Shown here piece after piece: positions 16,707 through 26,297 of a stretch of 64,000 nt of DNA. Both the position numbers and the translations under genes were made by a program. Each line of letters starts with the position of its first letter. The stretch's first letter is position 1. The stretch covers positions 289,096 through 353,095 of the forward strand of contig NZ_VLKY01000005.1 in the NCBI RefSeq assembly GCF_007830155.1, written 5' to 3'. The notes under the pieces were generated by a model. It did no database searches, had not been told where the DNA came from, and worked only from the letters and a program-made list of their open reading frames with translations. This DNA is from Pseudomonas duriflava (GTDB lineage: Bacteria; Pseudomonadota; Gammaproteobacteria; Pseudomonadales; Pseudomonadaceae).

Positions 16707-17852
16707 TTAGAAAGTCAGCTTGCCAGCCCCTGCGGTATCAGGGACGGAGGTCGGTACCAGTGAAGCAGCTATCTTGGTGTAGGAATACGGCGGCGTCCAA
16801 CCAATGCTGCTATTCCAGGAGCACTTCATCGAGACGCCGTTGATCAACGAACCAGAGTCCTTATAGACCGTCCCGCCATTCTGGGCCGTAACCTGATCGC
16901 AACTACTAATGCCGGTAATATTGAAGGCGTTGGCTTCTGACAGGATCGCCGACTCCTTGCCTACCCCATGGGCGGAGCTGAACGGATAAATAGCATGACT
17001 CTTGCTGCCGACATGCAAGTTGTTGTACAGGTGCACCTGCCCAAAGCGGACCCGTGGCGCTCGCTGCATTACGTTCTCGAACAGCGTGTTGTGAATAGTG
17101 ACCTTGAGTTTGCCCTGGTCGGTTGATGTGGCGCTGTCACTAGAGCCGATCAGGATGTTCTTGTCATGCAGCTTGAAGACCGTATGGGAGATCGTGACGT
17201 AATTGGCCCCAGTCTTTACATCCAGCGCCCCGTCATGATGCTGCACATGACGGCCATTCTCGATTTCGTCCGGATCGTCCTGGCGGGTACCGTCGGTAAA
17301 GGTCATGTGATCGATCCAGACGTTGCTGGCCCCCTGGATAGTAACCCCGTCGAACTCGGAATTCCAGTTGCCGGCTGAACCATCGTCCGGATCCCAAACC
17401 GGAGTTGGGTCCCAAGGGTTCTCGATAGTCAGGTTACGCATGATCACGTTATTGGCCTTGATCATGAAATAACCATTGCGAATCTGGGCATTAGTGCCCA
17501 TACCTACGATAGTGGTGTTAGCCGGCACGCTGAGCAGCGCGCGCGTTTTCATATCGGCAGTACTGGTATAAGCCTTCCCCTCGCTGATATCGAGCGTGCC
17601 GGTAATCTTGATGATCCGCCCGCCGCTTCCCGCCGAGGCCTTCAAGGCATTTCGTAACTGCGTTACCGTGCTAACCGAGTACACATCGGTTCCAACGGCT
17701 GAAGCGCCTCCCTTGGTACCTCCATTCTGCGTCGCCCACCCCGTCGTTGCGGCCTCGCGAACATCGGCTGCAAAACTGCTGGCCATGAATACCATCAGCA
17801 ATGTGCCGGCGCCCATCGTCGACCGTCGGGACAGCCCTATCTTCGTTATCAT
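16707..17852 (-). CDS. Secreted pectate lyase 1 (polysaccharide lyase family 1)
   Basis: A 381-residue enzyme that cuts polygalacturonate by calcium-dependent beta-elimination outside the cell. The signal peptide ends near residue 29 (SSFAA). The parallel beta-helix domain has the family motifs: VWIDH at 178-182, DGALDV at 207-212 (calcium-binding aspartates) and RAPRVR at 264-269 (catalytic arginine region). The gene is a tandem paralogue of the one at 18094-19242, and the mature parts look about 70% alike by eye. A GGATT ribosome site and an A-rich leader precede the start. No secretion genes are nearby. Confidence 0.9.
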   Translation of the reverse strand: MITKIGLSRRSTMGAGTLLMVFMASSFAADVREAATTGWATQNGGTKGGASAVGTDVYSVSTVTQLRNALKASAGSGGRIIKITGTLDISEGKAYTSTADMKTRALLSVPANTTIVGMGTNAQIRNGYFMIKANNVIMRNLTIENPWDPTPVWDPDDGSAGNWNSEFDGVTIQGASNVWIDHMTFTDGTRQDDPDEIENGRHVQHHDGALDVKTGANYVTISHTVFKLHDKNILIGSSDSATSTDQGKLKVTIHNTLFENVMQRAPRVRFGQVHLYNNLHVGSKSHAIYPFSSAHGVGKESAILSEANAFNITGISSCDQVTAQNGGTVYKDSGSLINGVSMKCSWNSSIGWTPPYSYTKIAASLVPTSVPDTAGAGKLTF

Positions 17853-18093
17853 CGTCGAATCCTATACTTTTGGTTTTGTGGTGATCGCACGCAAAGGCTC
17901 TATGTCGAGCCGCTTCGAGACAACGCTGGCATTTTGATTTTTAGCGAGACTGTAGAAACGATCTCACTTCAAATGAGGCCTCATCGACGCTTTATGACGA
18001 TAAGAAGCTTTGCACGCGTCCTTCAATCGGCCCTGAGAGACGGGCCTAACGCTATCCGTCCCGGAAGACAGATAGCAGTATTCAGCCATTCCT

Positions 18094-19242
18094 TTAGAAA
18101 TTGATCTTGCCAGCGCCGGCGCGTGTAGCGACTGTTGCCGGGACCAGGAAGGCAGGCAACTTGACGTATTGATAAGGAGGCGTCCAACCAATGTTTGGGT
18201 CCCATGAGCAGGTTATGGACTTGCCATTCACCAGCGAGCCGGAGTCCTTGTAAACCGTGCCTTTATAGTTAGCAGCGATCTTTGTACAACCACTGATTCC
18301 TTCAATGTTGAATACATTTGCCTCCGACAGAATCGCCGAATCCTTACCGACACCATGGGCATAGCTGAAGGGATAGACAGGGTGCTGGGTGCTTCCCAGA
18401 TGCAGATTGTTATACAGGTGCACCTGTCCAAAGCGAACCCGCGGAGCACGCTGCCCGATATCATGAAAAACAGTGTTATGGATGGTGACCTTGAGCTTGC
18501 CGGCGTCGGTATCACCGGTGTTATCGCTGTTACCGATCAGGATGGTCTTGTCGTGCTGCGTGAAGACGGAATTGGAAATGGTCACATAATTCGCACCGAG
18601 CACTACGTCCAGCGCACCATCATGATGTTGGATATGCACGCCGTTACCGATCTCGTTGGGATCGTCCGGGCGGCTACCGTCGGTAAAGGTGACATGATCG
18701 ACCCAGACATTGCTGGCACCACTGATCGTGACCCCATCGAACTCCGAGTTCCAGTTGCCAGTGGAGCCATCGTCCGGATCCCACGCTGGGGTTGGATCCC
18801 AGGCATTCTCGATGGTCAGGTTGCGCATGATCACGTTATTGGCCTTGATCATGAAATAACCATCCACGATTTCAGCTTTTTTGCCTACGCCGATGATCGT
18901 CGTGTTGCTCGGCACGCTCAGTTCACCGCGACTCTTCATGTCAGCGGTGTCCGTATAGGGCTTGCCATCGCTGATATCGATTTTGCCAACAATCTTGATG
19001 ATACGGCCACCGCTCCCGGCTTTAGCAGTCAATGCGTTACGAAGCTGGGTCGCCGTACGTACTGTATAGATATCAGTACCAACGGCCCTCGAACCTCCTG
19101 TAGTACCACCGTTCTGAGTGGCCCACCCGGTTTTGGCAACCTCTCGCATATTTGCAGCAAAGCTGCTGGCAGCCAGCGTCATTAACAGCACACCGGCACC
19201 CAGCACTACCGGTTTCTTAAGCAGACCTGCGTTGAGGGTCAT
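18094..19242 (-). CDS. Secreted pectate lyase 2 (polysaccharide lyase family 1)
   Basis: A 382-residue paralogue of the adjacent lyase, with the same order of motifs: signal peptide ending near SSFAA, VWVDH, DGALDV, a TIHNTVF strand and [17 protein letters not shown]. Differences concentrate in the signal peptide, the surface loops and the C-terminal ~50 residues. The leader AAATAAGAAGGACAAT contains AATAAGAA, an exact AANAANAA match, overlapping the ribosome site, which suggests Crc/Hfq repression. The 241 bases between the two lyases leave room for a separate promoter. Together they suggest pectin degradation with two enzymes tuned differently. Confidence 0.9.
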   Translation of the reverse strand: MTLNAGLLKKPVVLGAGVLLMTLAASSFAANMREVAKTGWATQNGGTTGGSRAVGTDIYTVRTATQLRNALTAKAGSGGRIIKIVGKIDISDGKPYTDTADMKSRGELSVPSNTTIIGVGKKAEIVDGYFMIKANNVIMRNLTIENAWDPTPAWDPDDGSTGNWNSEFDGVTISGASNVWVDHVTFTDGSRPDDPNEIGNGVHIQHHDGALDVVLGANYVTISNSVFTQHDKTILIGNSDNTGDTDAGKLKVTIHNTVFHDIGQRAPRVRFGQVHLYNNLHLGSTQHPVYPFSYAHGVGKDSAILSEANVFNIEGISGCTKIAANYKGTVYKDSGSLVNGKSITCSWDPNIGWTPPYQYVKLPAFLVPATVATRAGAGKINF

Positions 19243-20285
19243 ACGATTGTCCTTCTTATTTGTATGATGTCTTACCGCACATACAGGATTAGCCTATTTT
19301 CGCCAAGAAACAAGAGCAAATTAGCAATTATTAAAACCAGTCATCATACCTTCATGCTTGCCCCCATGAATACACTTCAGTCTGGCGATCCAAGTGCTTA
19401 TGTAAACGGCCATCATGGTTGTTTTTATGTGGTATAGGCAGCACGCCCTGAAAGGGCTGTCCTGCCTTAGCCCATGACCATGCCATGTCCATAATGAGAT
19501 GTAGGTGGCAGCCCAACGGTTTGAATAGGACGGATAAGAAAGGAATAAGGAGATACTTTATCCAGGCACATTAAATTATCTACATAACTATTAAGTGTAG
19601 AGTTTTAATTTAATTTGACGCCTTAAACCATTACTCAAGTAACATGCCGGATACATTTAAAATAACACCTTCCGCCGCCCTTATTTTCTACGTGATCACG
19701 ACCACAAAATTGGAAATTCCAACTAAACAATCCTCAATCACATGGTAAATATCTATTCCGCCGCATCCTCTCGACATCAAGCAGTAGTCTGGGAAAACAA
19801 TGCGCGCCAGCAACCTTGCGTCTCTAACCGTTAGCGGCTGACCCATACTTGCTCAGGGTTCCCGTCAGATGGTTATAGCCAAGAACAGTTATAAGTTATT
19901 GCTGGCTAAATAATAGTCCACATACCTTATGAAGTTTTACATCAGCACGGCCGTTATACGATCAGGGTCGACTCCCCTCATAGCGTTATCTATCGACAGG
20001 CCCTCTCCTCATGGCGGCCCAGCCAGATTCACTCATTATGAACAATATTCTTTTCAGCAGATTAGATGATTCGTGAACGTCCCATCGACAAGACGGCCAG
20101 GCCGTTTCAAGGTGAGTCAAGGCAATATAAAACAAAGCTTTTTAATGCCCTGACTTTGTCTTTGTTGAGCATTATAAAAAACGGAGTTTTTAACAATTCC
20201 GGAATTATTTACATCATGACACTAAACCGAAACCATAAAATCAAAAAATATACTATCCAACCATAGTTAATATCAGGCAGACAGA
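19243..20285. other. About 1 kb AT-rich gap without a convincing gene
   Basis: The stretch between the divergent lyase 2 and O-antigen-polymerase-like genes is AT-rich and holds only short frames. One frame at 20066-20266 (66 codons) has no family resemblance and no clear ribosome site. It must contain the promoters of both flanking genes. I see no repeat or RNA gene in it, though an unrecognised small RNA cannot be excluded. Confidence 0.5.
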
Positions 20286-21557
20286 ATGGAAACGGCCAGA
20301 AAAAATAGCAACATAGCTTTTTGCGCACTGCTATTTATTATACTCACCCTGCACTTTTCTATATTTGAAAAAGCGCCACAAAACCCTATCGGTATAAAAT
20401 ATGTGAGCGAGCTTTATCTAACGGTATGCATGGGGTTCAGCTTTTTATTCCTGCTAGGCACCGTTAATGCTCGAAATAAACAAGACTATAATCTTGTTAT
20501 GGGTCTGGGCTTGTTCTCAACATTTATCTTCATGTTTTTGCCCGCGCTCTTTGCTGACTTGTTTTATGGACAACCTCTCGTTTATGGATTGATTGAAGAG
20601 CGGCGTGTTTTGTTCTGCTTTAGCTTTGTGTTGCTTCTGTATATGGGCAAGCGCGTCGGTGCCAGTGAGTTCGAAAAAACCATCCTGGCGGTAGGACTGC
20701 TGGCAGTCGCACTATCCTGGCTAAGCTATTTCGACATTCTGCCCGACCTACGAGATAGAACGGATATGGATCTAAGCCGACCCGACCGTGCTTCGGTCGG
20801 CGCTACGGTACTTATTATCTCTTACTGTCTATGTATCTACTTCTGGGGAAAAGGCAAGTCGCCACTGGACGGGCAACCTCGTCATAAAATGAACTACCTG
20901 ATCCTGGCCGCGCTGTATTTCGCCACGCTGGTATTTGTTACCCAGACCCGGCAAGTACTCTTGGTATGCGCTATTTTTACGCTGCTGTGCCTGAAGCAGA
21001 AATCAATTATCTTTGTCGCTCTTGGGTTACTGATCATAACGCCCTTTATGATCAACCCTCATTTACTTGAGGCACTGGGCGTCAACGTCGATTTTTATAT
21101 GCAGTCGGCCCAGGAGGGCGCAACCGATAACGTACGCGAAAGTACCATCGCCCAGATTTTCGACCACCTTAGTCGGTACAACTGGGAACCCAGCGGTAGC
21201 CTCAGCCTGATGTGGAATAACGGATTCAAGAGTTATTTCAGCTATTACTTTTTCCTGTCCGACGTAGGCGTTATAGGAACACTTTTTCGCTTCGGCTTCC
21301 TGGCCCCGGCTGTTATCACCGTAACGTTGTTTCTTTATGCAAAGATTGCCAAAAAGCTCAATGCCAACCTGGACTTTACGCTGGCACTTTTTCTGGCTTA
21401 TCTCACTATTTGGCCGTTGCAAGGTCTGTTTGAATACCAGGAAGGCTTGACTGCTTTTTTATTCGTTATCCAGGCTCTGAAAACGTTTTATCAATCCTCT
21501 ACCGCTATGGTACTGCCTTCGCCCGTTGAGGAAAAATCGGCCGCCTTGATGTCATAA
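20286..21557 (+). CDS. O-antigen ligase/polymerase-like multispanning membrane protein
   Basis: A 423-residue protein with about 10-12 hydrophobic segments. A large hydrophilic periplasmic loop lies around residues 255-320 (VDFYMQSAQEGATDNVRESTIAQIF...), followed by further membrane spans. This layout, including the VTQTRQVLLVCAIF segment, is typical of Wzy/WaaL-type proteins (PF04932-like). Such enzymes join or transfer lipid-linked glycans in the periplasm. No glycosyltransferase, flippase or other surface-polysaccharide gene adjoins it, which is unusual. The 5' half is AT-rich compared with the neighbours, consistent with transfer. The exact substrate is unknown. Confidence 0.65.
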   Translation: METARKNSNIAFCALLFIILTLHFSIFEKAPQNPIGIKYVSELYLTVCMGFSFLFLLGTVNARNKQDYNLVMGLGLFSTFIFMFLPALFADLFYGQPLVYGLIEERRVLFCFSFVLLLYMGKRVGASEFEKTILAVGLLAVALSWLSYFDILPDLRDRTDMDLSRPDRASVGATVLIISYCLCIYFWGKGKSPLDGQPRHKMNYLILAALYFATLVFVTQTRQVLLVCAIFTLLCLKQKSIIFVALGLLIITPFMINPHLLEALGVNVDFYMQSAQEGATDNVRESTIAQIFDHLSRYNWEPSGSLSLMWNNGFKSYFSYYFFLSDVGVIGTLFRFGFLAPAVITVTLFLYAKIAKKLNANLDFTLALFLAYLTIWPLQGLFEYQEGLTAFLFVIQALKTFYQSSTAMVLPSPVEEKSAALMS

Positions 21558-21751
21558 AATATGCCTGACGGCATTTTCTGCCTTAACGTCAATGTGTCAG
21601 GCCCAGCGCTGTCATTGGAAGAAAGCGCTTCACTCACGCCAAGGGCACTCTACCCTTCTTATGCCCTGCTTAGACTTTCCTGCCGCTCACGCTGAAAGCG
21701 ATAGGCAGCGCCAGCGCCGGATGCGTCTTATCTGCACGGAGACGATACCCA

Positions 21752-22972
21752 ATGGAAAAACGTAATTACGACCTGCTCGAAGTGGCCAATGGCAAGCCCA
21801 TCAAGATGTGGACGCATGGCGTGCCGGTCGAAAGCGATGCCAAACAGCAATTGATGAATACGGCAAAGATGCCTTTCATCTTCAAACACTTGGCTGTCAT
21901 GCCGGATGTGCACCTGGGTAAGGGCTCGACCATTGGCAGCGTCATTCCTACCGTGGGTGCCATCATTCCAGCCGCTGTAGGCGTGGATATTGGCTGCGGC
22001 ATGATTGCCGCACGCACTTCGCTTATGGCCTCTGACCTGCCGGACAATCTGCACCCCCTGCGTAGCGCGATCGAAAAGGCCGTGCCCCATGGCAAGACCT
22101 TTGGCCGCCGCGATCAAGGTGCCTGGCAGAACGTCCCCAATGCTGCCGATCAGGCCTGGGCGCCTCTGGCCAAGCGTTTCAAAGCCATCACAGACAAATA
22201 TCCCAAACTACAAAACACCAACAACCGTAACCACCTGGGTACGCTTGGCACCGGCAATCACTTCATCGAAATTTGCCTGGATGAAGCCCAGCGCGTCTGG
22301 TTCATGCTGCACAGCGGCTCGCGTGGCGTGGGCAATGCCATAGGCAGTCTGTTCATCGAGCTGGCCAAGAAAGACATGCAGCAGCACATCGCCAATCTGC
22401 CGGATCGGGACCTTGCCTACTTCGAAGAAGGCAGCAAGCACTACACCGATTACGTAGAAGCTGTGGCCTGGGCACAGGATTTTGCCAAGCAGAACCGGGC
22501 GCTGATGATGCATGCCGTGATCGAGGCGGCACGCAAGGTGATCACCAAACCCTTCGAAGCCAGCCTGGAAGCGGTGAACTGCCATCACAATTACGTACAA
22601 AGGGAACGCCATTTCGGTCAGGACGTGCTGATCACCCGCAAGGGTGCGGTCTCGGCAAAGAAAGGCGAACTCGGCATTATCCCCGGCTCGATGGGCGCCA
22701 AGAGTTTTATCGTGCGCGGCCTGGGCAACGAGGAGTCATTCTGTTCGTGCAGCCACGGCGCCGGTCGCAGCATGAGCCGGACTCAGGCGAAAAAACAGTT
22801 CAGTGTGGAAGACCAGATCCGCGCTACCGCTCATGTCGAGTGCCGCAAAGACGCTAACGTAATTGACGAGATTCCCATGGCCTACAAGGACATCGACCGT
22901 GTCATGGAAGCTCAGCGCAGTCTTGTGGAAGTCGTGCACACCTTGCGTCAGGTCGTGTGCGTAAAAGGATAA
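21752..22972 (+). CDS. rtcB: RNA-splicing ligase RtcB
   Basis: A 406-residue GTP/Mn-dependent ligase that joins RNA 2',3'-cyclic phosphate or 3'-phosphate ends to 5'-hydroxyl ends. Metal-binding residues D79 and C82 are in GVDIGCGM. The guanylylated histidine is in the CSCSHGAGRSMSR motif at about residue 334. The LGTLGTGNHFIE motif is also present. A GGAG ribosome site precedes the start. It is followed 40 bases later by rtcA. The sigma-54 activator gene rtcR, often divergent from rtcBA, is not present, and I see no clear -24/-12 promoter upstream. Confidence 0.93.
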   Translation: MEKRNYDLLEVANGKPIKMWTHGVPVESDAKQQLMNTAKMPFIFKHLAVMPDVHLGKGSTIGSVIPTVGAIIPAAVGVDIGCGMIAARTSLMASDLPDNLHPLRSAIEKAVPHGKTFGRRDQGAWQNVPNAADQAWAPLAKRFKAITDKYPKLQNTNNRNHLGTLGTGNHFIEICLDEAQRVWFMLHSGSRGVGNAIGSLFIELAKKDMQQHIANLPDRDLAYFEEGSKHYTDYVEAVAWAQDFAKQNRALMMHAVIEAARKVITKPFEASLEAVNCHHNYVQRERHFGQDVLITRKGAVSAKKGELGIIPGSMGAKSFIVRGLGNEESFCSCSHGAGRSMSRTQAKKQFSVEDQIRATAHVECRKDANVIDEIPMAYKDIDRVMEAQRSLVEVVHTLRQVVCVKG

Positions 22973-23012
22973 GGAAGCCCCTTTTACTGAATGGACATAA
23001 TAAGGAGCCCTC

Positions 23013-24029
23013 ATGGAAGAACTAGACATTGACGGTACGATTGGCGGCGGCCAGATCCTGCGCAGCGCTTTGAGCCTGTCGATGATCACCGGCCGGTCGT
23101 TTCGTATTGACAACATTCGCGGCAAACGCAGCCGGCCAGGCCTGTTGCGGCAACACCTGACCGCCGTACAGGCGGCTGCTCAAGTGTGCGGGGCAACGTT
23201 GGAGGGTGCAGAACTGGGTTCGCTCAGTCTGCGCTTTCAACCAGGCCCTATCCGTGGCGGCCACTATGAGTTCGCGATCAGCACGGCCGGCAGCTGCACG
23301 CTGGTTTTTCAGACCGTACTGCCCGCCCTGCTCCGAGCGCCCGAGCCGAGTCACCTCCTGCTGACTGGCGGTACGCACAACCCGGCCGCCCCACCGGCGG
23401 ATTTTTTGCAGAAGGCCTGGCTTCCGCTTCTCCAACGCATGGGCGCACAGGTTGAACTGACCCTGATCCGGCATGGATTCGCACCGGCCGGTGGCGGTGC
23501 AATCGAGGCCCACATAGTACCCAGCGCCTTGCAACCGCTGTATCTGGAGCAACGTGGTTCCATCACCTATCAGCAGGCTCAGGCCTTGGTGGCAGGCCTA
23601 CCCGCGTCTGTTGGGCAGCGGGAGCTGCGGCGCATCGCCGAGCGACTGGGCTGGCCACGCTCGGCATTGCATAACATTGTGCTGGCTCAGGCCCGTGGCC
23701 CCGGCAATGTGGTATTAATCGAACAGGGCTACGAGGCCGTCAGCGAAATTTTCGTCGCTTTTGGGCAACCGCGCGTACGCGCCGAACCTGTGGCGGATCA
23801 AGCTATCGCCGAGGCGCAGGCATTCGAGCGCAGCGCGGCGGCCGTAGGTGAACATCTAGCGGACCAGCTGTTGCTGCCGCTGGTTTTGGCAGGCGGAGGC
23901 CGCTTTACCTGTATGCATGCCTCAGATCATCTACGCAGCAACGCTGAGATCATTGCTCGCTTCTGCCCTGTCCAGATCAGAATCGAACCGTTGCATGACA
24001 ACTGTTACGCCGTCACCGTCACCACATAA
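23013..24029 (+). CDS. rtcA: RNA 3'-terminal phosphate cyclase RtcA
   Basis: A 338-residue enzyme that uses ATP to convert RNA 3'-phosphate ends to 2',3'-cyclic phosphates, the substrate form for RtcB. The N-terminus DGTIGGGQILRSALSLS and the RSRPGLLRQHLTAV motif are characteristic. The adenylylated histidine is in the C-terminal HASDHLRSN near residue 307. A strong AAGGAG ribosome site precedes the ATG. It is co-directional with rtcB and ends at a bidirectional terminator, so rtcBA is a two-gene unit for RNA end healing. Confidence 0.92.
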   Translation: MEELDIDGTIGGGQILRSALSLSMITGRSFRIDNIRGKRSRPGLLRQHLTAVQAAAQVCGATLEGAELGSLSLRFQPGPIRGGHYEFAISTAGSCTLVFQTVLPALLRAPEPSHLLLTGGTHNPAAPPADFLQKAWLPLLQRMGAQVELTLIRHGFAPAGGGAIEAHIVPSALQPLYLEQRGSITYQQAQALVAGLPASVGQRELRRIAERLGWPRSALHNIVLAQARGPGNVVLIEQGYEAVSEIFVAFGQPRVRAEPVADQAIAEAQAFERSAAAVGEHLADQLLLPLVLAGGGRFTCMHASDHLRSNAEIIARFCPVQIRIEPLHDNCYAVTVTT

Positions 24030-24031
24030 GC

Positions 24032-24056
24032 AAAAAGGCGCTCTAAGCGCCTTTTA
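24032..24056. terminator. Bidirectional terminator between rtcA and the ankyrin gene
   Basis: Stem AAAAGGCGC / GCGCCTTTT with a 5-base loop, flanked by A-run and T-run, between two converging genes. It can serve both strands. Confidence 0.8.
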
Positions 24057-24074
24057 ATCTCGATAACACACCTG

Positions 24075-24608
24075 TTACGCCTGTGCCTGCAACCGCTCCA
24101 GCAGCGCCGCTGTCTCAGGCGCGCCCATGCGCTGGGCCGCCGCAAGAGGCGTTACACCATTGGCGTCTTGGGCATGAATATTGGCACCTTTTGAAATCAG
24201 GTATTCAGCAATTTCGGCGCGATTGAACATGGCAGCCATCATCAGCGCTGTCTTGCCATCAGGCGAAACGCCTTCGATATCCGCCCCACTGTCTACCAGC
24301 AGTTGCACCATGGCCAGGTTGCCTTTGAAGGCAGCTCCGGCAATCGGGCTCTGTCCATTGTCGTTACAGATATTCGGATCAGCACCATGGTCGATCAGGG
24401 TTTTCACCGCATCCAGGTGACCGTGATAACTCGCCAACATAAGCAGCGTATCGCCCTTGCTGGTACGCAAATTAGGAGGAAGCCCCCTGTCGAGGATACG
24501 GCCCAACGTCACCGCATCGCCGCTACGCGCCAAGTCGAGTACTTGATGAGCGAATTCAATCGCCTGGTCTTCGGTGATGTCTGCGTCGTTGCGGTTCTCA
24601 TCCATCAT
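24075..24608 (-). CDS. Ankyrin-repeat protein linked to catalase
   Basis: A 177-residue protein with about four ankyrin repeats: KGDTLLMLASYHGHLDAVKT, NGQSPIAGAAFKGNLAMVQL, DGKTALMMAAMFNRAEIAEY, NGVTPLAAAQRMGAPETAAL. The start at 24608 follows AAGGAAG; a longer frame reaching 24692 lacks a ribosome site. It lies 155 bases downstream of the manganese catalase gene on the same strand. In Pseudomonas, an ankyrin protein (AnkB) is encoded next to the heme catalase KatB and supports its activity. A similar helper role for the manganese enzyme is plausible but unproven. Confidence 0.8.
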   Translation of the reverse strand: MMDENRNDADITEDQAIEFAHQVLDLARSGDAVTLGRILDRGLPPNLRTSKGDTLLMLASYHGHLDAVKTLIDHGADPNICNDNGQSPIAGAAFKGNLAMVQLLVDSGADIEGVSPDGKTALMMAAMFNRAEIAEYLISKGANIHAQDANGVTPLAAAQRMGAPETAALLERLQAQA

Positions 24609-24763
24609 GATGCTTCCTTGTATAAGGTAACGTAGCGTTTTCGCATTTAGCGTAGTCGCTTTGTAATTACGCTTGAAAGCGTAGGTATTCAATAAGCCCC
24701 ATTAAAAAGTCGTATGCCCTGCGTGCAAGCACAACAGGGCATACAGAACTGCTCGGACAATAA

Positions 24764-25657
24764 CTACTTGCCTTGCATTTTCTTGGCGGTCGCCATGCCA
24801 GCGCCCAGATCGGCACCCGTCATGGGATCGTTAGCTGGGTCTGACGAGGTACGGGCAGCCATCTGGTTTACGATCTTCATGTCCTTCTCGGACAGGCTAA
24901 CCGTAGCCAAACCGTCACCGCCATCTACAGCAGGCTGGGGCGTCTCGACATACTCCCACTCAGGCCCTTGGTTCCACGGACCACGCATATTGCCCTCGCC
25001 CTGCGACATGCTGAAATACACGCTGGCGAATTCCGGCTTTCCGGGGAGCTTGCCCTGTGGGAAGTTGGGCTGCATGGAATGCAGAGCCTTCTCAAAGGAC
25101 TTCTGGTGAGCGATTTCACGCGTCATCAGGAAGTTCAGCGCGTCTTTGATGCCAGGATCGTCAGTGATATTGATCAGGCGCTCATAGATGATCTTGGCCC
25201 GGGCTTCAGCAGCGATATTTGAACGCAGGTCCGCTGTAGGCTCGGTAATGGTATCAATATAAGCAGCGGTCCACGGTACACCCGCTGAGTTGGTCAATGG
25301 TGCGCCACCGCCGTACAGAAGCTGGGTGATATGCGAGTCATTGCCCGAACCGGTCAAGGCGCGGTACATGGCGGCCTCTTCCTCAACGCCTTCAGCCATT
25401 TGGCCTTTAGCGCCCTTGTTCAGCATACCAATGATCGAACCAATGATTTCCAGGTGACTAAGTTCCTCGGTCGCGATATCCATCAGCATATCTTTACGAC
25501 CTGCATCGTCCTCGGCCAGACCTTGGGTGAAGTAGCGCATGGCTGCTGCCAACTCGCCTTGGGGACCGCCGAACTGTTCAAGCATAAGATTAGCGAGCCC
25601 CGGATTAGGCTCGGCTACACGTACCGTGTACTGAAGTCGCTTGTTGTGGACGAACAT
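24764..25657 (-). CDS. Manganese (non-heme) catalase
   Basis: A 297-residue ferritin-like dimanganese catalase that disproportionates hydrogen peroxide in the cytoplasm. The metal-ligand helices are visible: ELAAAMRYFTQGL, DIATEELSHLEIIGSII (Glu and His ligands), EARAKIIYERL and MTREIAHQKSFEKAL. The start at 25657 (MFVHNKRLQY) has an AGGAGA ribosome site, and an in-frame start 26 codons upstream has none. The C-terminal tail (after about residue 200, NMRGPWNQGPEW...) is typical of this family. It precedes the ankyrin gene. Confidence 0.9.
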   Translation of the reverse strand: MFVHNKRLQYTVRVAEPNPGLANLMLEQFGGPQGELAAAMRYFTQGLAEDDAGRKDMLMDIATEELSHLEIIGSIIGMLNKGAKGQMAEGVEEEAAMYRALTGSGNDSHITQLLYGGGAPLTNSAGVPWTAAYIDTITEPTADLRSNIAAEARAKIIYERLINITDDPGIKDALNFLMTREIAHQKSFEKALHSMQPNFPQGKLPGKPEFASVYFSMSQGEGNMRGPWNQGPEWEYVETPQPAVDGGDGLATVSLSEKDMKIVNQMAARTSSDPANDPMTGADLGAGMATAKKMQGK

Positions 25658-26297
25658 ACTGTTCTCCTGTTCAGAGTTAATCACGCTATCCCTATCTGAA
25701 CTGCGTCCTTTCTGTCTTAGTGTGCGGTAATGCACCGTAACTGACGTATCCCTAGCATTCGCAGAAAATCGCTGAAGTTGTGGACACGCTCTGTAGAAAT
25801 GGAGAGGTACGATGCCCTGATAGTTCAGAGGAAATGACTATCACCCTGAAAGGCTAAGTCTATGAAACGATTCCGCCGCTTCGCTTAAAAAGCTATAAGA
25901 CGCTTAATTAAAGTCCTTTAAATTCAAAGTGTTACTGAGTACACAGCAAAGCAAGAGAGCCGTCTGACCGTGAAGCGGTAGCACATTTTTTGCGTGAAAA
26001 TAACCTTACCATTTATCGACTTATTTCAAGACGTTTCATTAAAAGCCTGCCCTTTTTACAGACTCAAGGCACTCCACGATCTGTTTATGGCCTTAGTAGA
26101 GTGATGGCCTATCCGCCCGAAGCAACATGGGCTAAATACTGGCTCGCTACCTGTCTAAATGGACTATCCAAAGCGGTTGGCCAGACAACCCCTGTAACAG
26201 TCTGGATGGATACGCCATCGCACCGTAACGTCAGGCCACTCTCAAAGCAGTAGCAACTGACGCTCCGTCACGCCACCATGAAATACTTGGAGGGCTC
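25658..26297. other. 640-base gap without a supported gene
   Basis: This region separates the divergent catalase and anion symporter genes. A frame at 25990-26253 has no ribosome site and no recognisable domain. The middle part (about 25850-26060) is AT-rich. It should hold both promoters. Confidence 0.45.

Noticed and set aside
18355..19185. 276-codon plus-strand frame over pectate lyase 2
   Set aside because: It is a shadow of the lyase coding sequence; a similar but shorter shadow lies over lyase 1.
20066..20266. 66-codon frame before the polymerase-like gene
   Set aside because: No ribosome site, no recognisable feature; kept as gap.
21558..21751. Possible sigma-54 promoter in front of rtcB
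   Set aside because: No stretch has both GG and GC at the right distance with the surrounding consensus.
25990..26253. 87-codon frame before the DASS symporter
   Set aside because: No ribosome site and no domain; composition changes abruptly within it.
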